Shown here piece after piece: positions 50,301 to 59,300 of a stretch of 64,000 nt of DNA. This DNA comes from Tridacna crocea (lineage: Eukaryota; Mollusca; Bivalvia; Cardiida; Cardiidae). Within the stretch, counting starts at the first letter, position 1. Every line of letters begins with the position of its first letter. Below the pieces are notes generated by a model, which was not told where the DNA came from, did no database searches, and worked only from the letters and a program-made list of their open reading frames with translations. A program made the position numbers and the translations under genes. The stretch spans positions 25,342,127 to 25,406,126 of the forward strand of contig OX031066.1 of assembly GCA_943736015.1 (NCBI GenBank). Direction: 5' to 3'.

Positions 50301-53300
50301 AATGACATGCAAGGAAATTTAACGATAGCAAAACATTTCGACCCTTGTCAGCCCGCACAGACTGCGCAGGCTGACATGGGTCGATACTTTTTGCAGATGC
50401 ATTAAGCCCCCTTTTCAGATAGTGAGGCTCAAATTTAAAATAGACCACATAGATCTTACCATCTAAAAATTGAGAAATAAACTGTCCGGCTTCGCTTATC
50501 GGCTCCCCCATCATGCTACTAGATGTGTCTAAAATAATGACAGTGCACATTCCCCTTGATCTCGGAAATTTGTTGTTTTGTGCTGAAAAAGTAATTATCA
50601 TGCAATTATTGTACCTCCTACAACAAGTTTACTAGCTCCAAATGACTGAAAAAGAAAGCCTTTGAAAAACACTGTGGGAAAAGAAGAAAATGCTGATAAC
50701 CAGCATTCTCTCCTTTTCCTACATTATTTGCTTCTCTCCCAAAATGAAATTTCAATTTCCGAGTCACATTTAATTTGTTGTCTGCAAATGTTTTCAGTTT
50801 GGGCAGTCCTTAACCCTTTACTCCATAGATACTCATTTCTACGCATTGCTTATAGGAGCCTTTAGAAAACATTGTGGCAAAAGCCAAAATTGCTCATGAT
50901 TTCACCTTTTGTCACAATGTTTTTTATACTATCAAAAGGTGTCATATACACATAAGAAATGGCTTCATCCTTGCTGTTATTTAGGGTCAATTGGAGATAC
51001 CATAGAAATGCCTCATTGGGTAAAGGGTTAAATTTTGTAGCCTGTCTGGGTAGCTGAGTATTTAGCAGACTAATATACTTTGTGGTCGTGTGTTTGATAT
51101 CTGACTGAAACAAACAATATTTTTGGCAGTCTTTCTCCTCTCATCTCTGATGCATATTAGAAAAGTACTCTGTGACTTGGAAAAGAAGTTGTCTCAGGAC
51201 TGATGTGAGAAAGCAAGGAAATGCATGAATAGGTACGTATGCTGACCACCTTTTTGTACAGAATTAACTTAACCCTTTACCAAACAATCCCTAATTTGGT
51301 ATAACCCTGAGAGAAAAGCAGCATCTTTTGAAAATATTGTGGAACGAAGAAAATGCTGGTAACCAGCAATTTTCCCTTTTCCCATAATATTTTCAGAAAT
51401 CCTCTTTCTAAGGGTTGTGAAAAGTCAGGATTGTTTGGGAAAACGTTAAACTTACCTCTAATGGCCTCATAGCCAAGAAGTTGCTCGAGCTGACGCATGA
51501 AACTTGCATCATCTTTGTTCGAACCTGATAAAACAGAATTTAGTCATTTTACAACAAAGAAAATACTCTGACATGAAGCATAAGATTAGAACTCTAGATA
51601 GAAGGAGTGATTTTGATTTAACACTTTACCAAACGACAAAATTTTAGACTGGTCCAAATTGAAAGGACTGTAGACGACAAAATAAACTTAAATCAAAAAC
51701 TGAAATTTGTTTCCAGCAGGATTAAAAACCATTGTGGGAAAAGGAGAAAATGCTGGTTACCACAATGTTTTCAGAAGGCCTCTGTCTCATGGCCATAAAA
51801 ACCAGGGATTGTTTGGTAAAGGGTTAAAAAGTAAAAATATTACCTATTCTCCATCAAACCCTGTGTTGTGGGTACTCATTAGAATCGTCTCATTGAGACG
51901 ATTCTAATGAGTACCCACAACACAGGGTTTTGAAGAGAAATAATGGATTTAGAATACCATCACTCCTTCTTATCTGGAGCTATGTTATTAAGCTTATTTA
52001 ACTCTTTACCACACAATCCAGAGTTTAACTCCCTGGTTTTTACGACCCTGAGATAGAAGTCTTTTGAAAACATTGTGGGAAAAGGAGAAAATGTTTACTA
52101 CCCTGCTGGAAACAAATTTCAATTTTTGAGTTACGTTTATTTTGTCATCTGCAAGTGCTTTCAATTTGGACCAGTCTAAAATTTTGTTGTTTGGTAAAGG
52201 GTTAACAACCCTGAGTAAGATGGTTTTTGAAAACATTGTGGGAAAAGGAGAATATGCTTGTAAACTACATTTTCTCCTCTTCCCCCACACTGTTTTCTAC
52301 CCTTCCAAAAACGAACTTCAATTTCTGAGTCAAATTTATTTATGTCATCTGCAAACGCCTTAATCCTTTCCCAAACAAGCCCTTATTTTTATGTGTCCGC
52401 AGTACAAGTCTTTAGAAAACACTGTGGGAAAAGGAGAAATTGCTCGTAACGAGCAATTTCTCCTATCCCCACAGTGTTTTCTACTATTTTTAAGACTTTT
52501 TGGCCAATTTGTCCAAATCTAAAATTGTCGTTTGCAAACTCTTTTGGTTTTGAAGAGTCCAAAATTTGTTGTTTGGGAAAGGGTTAAATTTTGGCTAGCC
52601 TACAATTTTTGTTGTTCAGTAAGAAATAATAGAATTTATAAATATTCGGCCTATTGACCATATACCACACAATCCTGAGTTCTAACAATCCCTAAAAAGG
52701 AAGCCTTTTAAAACAAAACATTACGGTAACAAGACTTTGCACAGCGGCACAAATATGCCAAAAGGGTTTGTCAGTAAATGGTTAAATTCTAGAATGCCTG
52801 CAGATATTCCAAATGTTTAAAAAGTCACATTAATAACTACACATCATTAAGATTCATTGTGGTAAGTCTGTATGTAATAGGGTAAGAAAACATAGTGGGA
52901 AAAGGAGAAAATGCTGGTTACCAGCAAATTCTCTGCTTCCCACAATGTCTTCAAAAGTCTTCTGCGTAACGGTCATTAATTACTAGTAACATAATTGTGT
53001 GCACAGAATTAAGCTACAAATATCCTACCCATATCTTCAAAATGGCCTCCGACCTCACCCATAAGATCTTCATCAGGAATCCCTGAAATTTAAAGCAAGA
53101 TGGCATCAATACATGATTTTCCGAAATAGATAGCCCCTTTTCCCCTGGGCAGCGATTCCATTGCACTGATGGCTTTTCTAAAAAAACTTCTGAATCGCCC
53201 AAGAAGCGCTGCATGTGCAACATCGTGGGACTCATTTATTTTCAGTATCCTTATCCAACGCTTCATTTCTAATATCACTGTGCTGGTCACAATACTGTCT

Positions 53301-56300
53301 TGCCGTGGTTGTGCTTCTATGGAGCTTCCAAGACACCTCTACTACACCCCCACTACGCCATAGGATTTCAGGCTTACTACATTGCTGCTGCGACCTTGCT
53401 AAAATGCACAGCCTGATCACTAAAGCTCACCTTGATCACTTTGTGCTCAGGTCAGCTATATGGCTTGCAACATGCTAGAAGGGACATTTGGACATTTGCG
53501 TAAAGTGTCATCTCTGATCAGCCTGCGCAGTTTGCACCGGCCAATCCAAGACGGCACTTTACTATTACATTAGATTTTGTGGTACAGTAGACATGTGCAA
53601 GACAGAAAATGACATAAAAACGGACAGTGTCGTCTTTGATTAGCCCAAGAGGAGTGTACAGGTTGATCTGAGACAACACTTTATGCAGATATCCAAATGC
53701 CCCTTTTAGCATGTTGCAAGCCATATATGGATCTAACTGCTGCAGTACCTGTGCTTCAGCTTGCAGTTGTGAACAATAGATTGAAAGGGTTGGGTGTTGC
53801 TATTGTTTCCATGCACTGCATTGTCGCTACTCTACTGCTGTGATCACCATTTACAACATTGTTGTCGCACTTCAAGCCCACTGTGATCAAGCTATGTAAA
53901 TTTTGAGTAAGGTTAAACCAAGTGCCATGAGGTGGCAATCGTGACACTTCCTTTATGCTTCTACAACCATCAAGGCGTATCAACCGTGCTGTTCCTGTTC
54001 CTGTTACGATTCATGGAGCCCCTTTCGAAATATCAAAGCGAAACAGTGGAATAAACCTTTTAAAGTGAAGGGACATCAATGGTCATACTTTGACTCAGGG
54101 CTGTGCATATTGTGAAAACATTACCCATGTTTACCAGAAATTTTGGGTGAATGCACACAAATTACATCATATTTTCCCTTGGTTGAATGGCACAGGCTGT
54201 TAACCTAGGTATTGCCTGTTTTATTTAACCCTTTCCCAAACGGGCAAATTTTGGACCAGACCAAATTGAAAGCATTTTGCAGATTACAAATTAACAGTTG
54301 CTAAAAATATGATTTTTTTGTATGATAGGGTAGAAAACATTATGGGAAAAGGAGAAAATGCTGGTTACCAGCATTTTCTCCTTTTCCCATGATGTTTTAA
54401 AAAGGCTTCTATTCCTGACCCATAAAAACCAGGGATTGTTTGAAAAGGGTTAAACTGATCCTGACCTTTATGCCAAAAATGTAAGATATGAATAACAAAA
54501 CTCCGACTATCATTTGGAAAGTTACATATACATGGGAAGGTACTTTTATACACAGTTAACCCTTTATCACACAATCCTGACTTTTAAGGACCATTAGAAG
54601 AAGCCTTTTGAAAACACTCTGGGAAAAGGAGAAAATGCTGGTAACCAGCATTTTCTCCTTTTCCATCAATGTTTTCTACTGTTCCCAAAACAAATTTCAC
54701 TTTTTGAATTACTTTTTTTTTGTCGTCTGCAAATGCTTTTAATTTGGACAAGTCTAAATTTTTGTTGTTTGGTAAAGAGTTAAGCAATTTAACCCTTAGA
54801 CTACAAAGCGTGACTCAAAGTGCTTTTCCTGACAGTGTATATCCAAGACTGGACAGCACAAAACATGCAGTCTGATCTTGGATATACACTGTTCAATGCA
54901 AAGATATTTTCCCCTTAAACATAACTTTGAAATTGCAATCTTTGCTTTCATTACTATAGACCAGAAAGTTTCATTAAACCTATACAGTTAGTTAAACCCC
55001 AATAAATAATTCCGAGACCATTCAGGTCATATACCGAGCGAAGTTGAGGGTATAAAAAGACTATTAATTTATGTAAATGATTTTGACCTGGGTCAGGTTA
55101 AATGATCCAGATAATAACTAGTGCACAGGAACTACTGTTTTTGCTTTCAATTGAAAAGTTAGAAAATATGAAATCAGTATTTCTAACTGGTCTCAATTAA
55201 AAAAAAGTTTACTTACCTCCTGGGAACGCCATCAATGGGGACACGGAATCCACAGATCTCTCTCCACCTCCACCCACTCCAGCTATCATGGTCTGATTCT
55301 GGGCCTGATACAAATGATTAGTCCCTTCTTGTCCCCCACCTATTGTTGTATGGTTTTGAAACTGAGGCATATAACTATATTCTCTTCTAAATCCTGGTGG
55401 TATCTGAGACAGATCAAAAAGTCTATTTCCCCCACCCCTTGCCTCTCTGTCTCTACTGATTATGGTCTGAGTCTGAGCCTGGGACATGTAGAAGGCCCCT
55501 TGTTGCCCTTCTACATAACGAGTGAACCTCTGTGTTACCCCTCCACTTACCCCACCCTCTGTTCCTTCTGTCCCACCCATCATGGCCTGAAATTCAGATA
55601 CAATGCTGGTCCCTGTTTGGCCTCCACCAAATCCTGCCAGAATCTGTGAAGGGTCAACATTCCCACTTACCCCACCCCCTGTATTTCTTACCCCACCCAT
55701 CATGGCCTGATGTTGGGTCATTATATGAGGTGCCGATTGTCCTCCACTAAATCCTCCTGGCAACTGAGAAGGGCGGAAATTCCCACTCACTCCACCCCCT
55801 GTCTGTCCACATCTGACAACCAGCTGACCTTGTTCAGGAGCAGGGCCAGCCACCACAGCCCCTTCATCCCCAAAATTATTTAGTCCAGCCTGTGAGTAGG
55901 AAGAAATACCAGTCCCAACCTGACTAATTGTTCCTGCTGTCCTATTTTGCATTCTATCTCCTTCCACCAGACCCCTTGAACTATTCATGGTAAGAGATAA
56001 AGATTCACTTTCATGTCTTAGCCCTACTGATGAGTCTAAGTTACGACTTAAGGAATTTGCATATTTCTCACTGTCTTGACCAGATGACTCAAAAAACTGT
56101 GTTAGTCTTGCTAAGGAATTGATATTATCTGCTGACACCTGTCGAGGTTTTCGGAGGCGCAGCAATCTCTCTTCTCTCGCTCTGGCAGCTTGCGCTGATG
56201 CTGGAAAATGACAATGTATGCACATGTATTAACCCATGACCACACAATCCCTATTTTTGACGCCCCTGAGAAAGAAGCCGTTAAAAAACACTGTGGGAAA

Positions 56301-59300
56301 AGGAGAAAATGCTGGTACCCAGCATTTTCTCCTTTTCCCACAATGTTTTCTACCCTTCACAAAACAAATTTCAAATTTTCAGTCACTTTTATTTTGTCGT
56401 CTGCAAATGCTTTCAATTTGGGCTATAATATTGTTGTTTGGTAATGAGTTAAAATACTTCTAACTTTTGTACTAATCCAAAAAGTTACATTGCAGGCTTT
56501 GCAAAAACTGCTAATACCTTTCATAAAATTGCTATTTTGACTGCTCAAATAAGAAGTCAAAACTTCAGGTACTCTGTTCTCTCAACCCTTAGAAAACAAC
56601 AAAATTTTAGAGTCTTCCATATAAAAGGCATTGGCAGACAACAGTTTATCTCTTTACCAAACGACAAAATTTTAGACTGGTCCAAATTGTAAGCACTTGC
56701 AGACAACAAAATAAATGTAATTCAAAAATTGAAAATTGTTTTCAGCAGAGTAGAAAACATTGTGCAAAAAGAAGAAAATGCTGGTTATCAGCATTTTCTC
56801 CTTTTCCCACAATGTTTTCAAAAGGCATCTATCTCAGGGTCATAAAAACCAGGGACTGTTCCATAAAAGGTTAAATATGACTCAAATGGGACAATTTGTC
56901 TTAGAAAGGATAGAAAACATTTTTGAAAAAGGAGAAAATGCTGGTTTCCAGCGAAACTAGCATTTTACCCTTTTTCCAAATGTTTTTGATTAAGCTTTCC
57001 ATCTTTGGGTCCTAATAACTTGGTATGGTAAAGAATCATTTTCATTGGTGTACTTCCAAAACCTCAAAAGTACAGCTTGTTACAAGCTGTAGTTACGAGG
57101 TTTTGGAAGTACACCGATCATTTGCTAAGCAGACATGATGCATGCAGTCATATCTTTGGTTTAACTCTTTATCTGATGGCAAAATTTTAGACTGGTCCAA
57201 GTTGAAAGCACCTGCAGACGACAAAATAAACGTAAATCAAAAATTGAAAATTGTTTCAAGCAGGGTGGGAAACATCATGGGAAAAGGAGAAAATGCTGGT
57301 TACCAGCATTTTCTCCTTTTCCCACAATGTTTTCAAAAGGCTTCTATCTCAGAGTCGTAAAATGCAGGGATTGTTTGGTAGAGGATTTACACTTCTTTTG
57401 GCTAAAAATAGCATTCCAATCCTTGAATCTTCATGTTAAATACTGACCATTTGTATTTATTCAGCACTATCAGTGTTACTGAACTCAGAATAAATGAAGA
57501 ACTGATCAATCTATTTCTATGTTTTTAACCCTTAATACCGAGCAATCCAGTGTTTTAAGGACCCTATGGAGAAAAGCATTTGAAAATATTATAGTTAACT
57601 CTTTATCTAACAACACATTGGTTCTGAGTTCTACTCAACACGCATTCTCAATAAAGCGGTGCAATTTGGATCGAAAATATGTAAAAAATCAACTTCATGC
57701 TATCAGTGTTGTGGACCTTTACCCTTTTAGTCTTACCATTGAAGACGTTAAATCTAATATTTTGAACATCAGTGGTCATGTTTTCTCACAATCTATCGTG
57801 GAAAAGGGCTGCCTAAAACATTTTTTTTTTTTCATTTGAAAGGTTTGTTATCTGTTTGATTGTGAATTTTAGATACACCAAATTAATGCTTATCTAATAT
57901 CAAGTCTGTCAATCTTTCTTTATACATAAACTATGACAACCTGTGTTCAGAATCATCAAGTTTGTTATATGTATTGTTACTTTTTCGTCTTCCTCAGCAC
58001 TAAGAAATTATAGACATTTATGATATGCAGTTGTATTTTCTTTGAGACGTAAACATACGCCAACTGACACTAGTTATAAATTTTTAATATACTCTGGTTT
58101 CTTTTGGCGTGTTCACAAGTGGATTAGAATCTCGCATGTATATATAGCGTAAATTATCTCTGTAAATATCGGCACAATGTATGACGTATCTTCTGGGCAG
58201 ATAGAAATTTCACAACAGTGAAATGTAACGAACCTTTCGTGAAAGACTTACACAACGTTTCTCCAAATACACCAAGGTCTGCTCACAATTAAACACATAA
58301 TAATCTATTTCCATGTTAAATGGAACTACTTGAAGCATGAAAACAACATTTCATTAGAAAAAAAAGTTCAAGTGAAACTGTTCTTTAACAAAAAGAAAGG
58401 TTCGTTACTACAATTCCTAAGGGTGGTTTATTTTCTGATGACAATGACAATGACAATGACAATGATTTTTATTATAAGTAATAAGGCCACCGGCCCATAA
58501 TACAAAAACTACATATGGAATCAAACATACACTAAGATGAGCTACGTTTTGACATTTAAAAAATAAAATTACAGCTTTTAATATAGTTCATCAATATATA
58601 GTTGTAAGGACCAAAAAGAGGACTCATAAAAAGCACATTGAGAAAAGGAGAAAACGCAAGTTACCAAACTAATAATTTTACACTAATTTTACTATTGTAT
58701 AGGTACTCATTAGAGAAATATTTGTTCCTAACGTACAATGTAGATCTAAGATCGGACTTTGAAATCTTGATCCACACTGCCCGCAAGGATACACCAAAAT
58801 AACATGGCTACGCCTCTGAAGTTGCACTTAGCAATATAAGAGTTAAAATCATGTATTGTACTAACCTTAACTGCGTCAAAATATCAGGTTCTTTTTATCA
58901 CATAATGATATTTCGCAAAATATAAATCAGAAAATGCAAAAACATCTATAGATGTACCCGCATTTATATGCATAAAAGCCATTCACTCCTGTGAATAACG
59001 TTCAAAATGACGTCAAAATTGACTTCACGCAAATGTGATATTACACATGTATAAGGCAAGAATATTGATAATAGGTATACTACACAGAAAAAAGAGAGGT
59101 TATGTAATAAAACATAAAAACTTCGGTGACCTTGTAGAGAGAAAAAAAAAAAGCATGAAACAAATGTCAAAATGACAGTATTACCACAAAAACTTAACTT
59201 GCACTATCTTGAAGAAAAACAATTAAAACGAACGTGAAAATGACATTAATTACCATAAAAACCTAGTTTTAGCGCCCTTGGAGAAAAACAAATGAAAACA

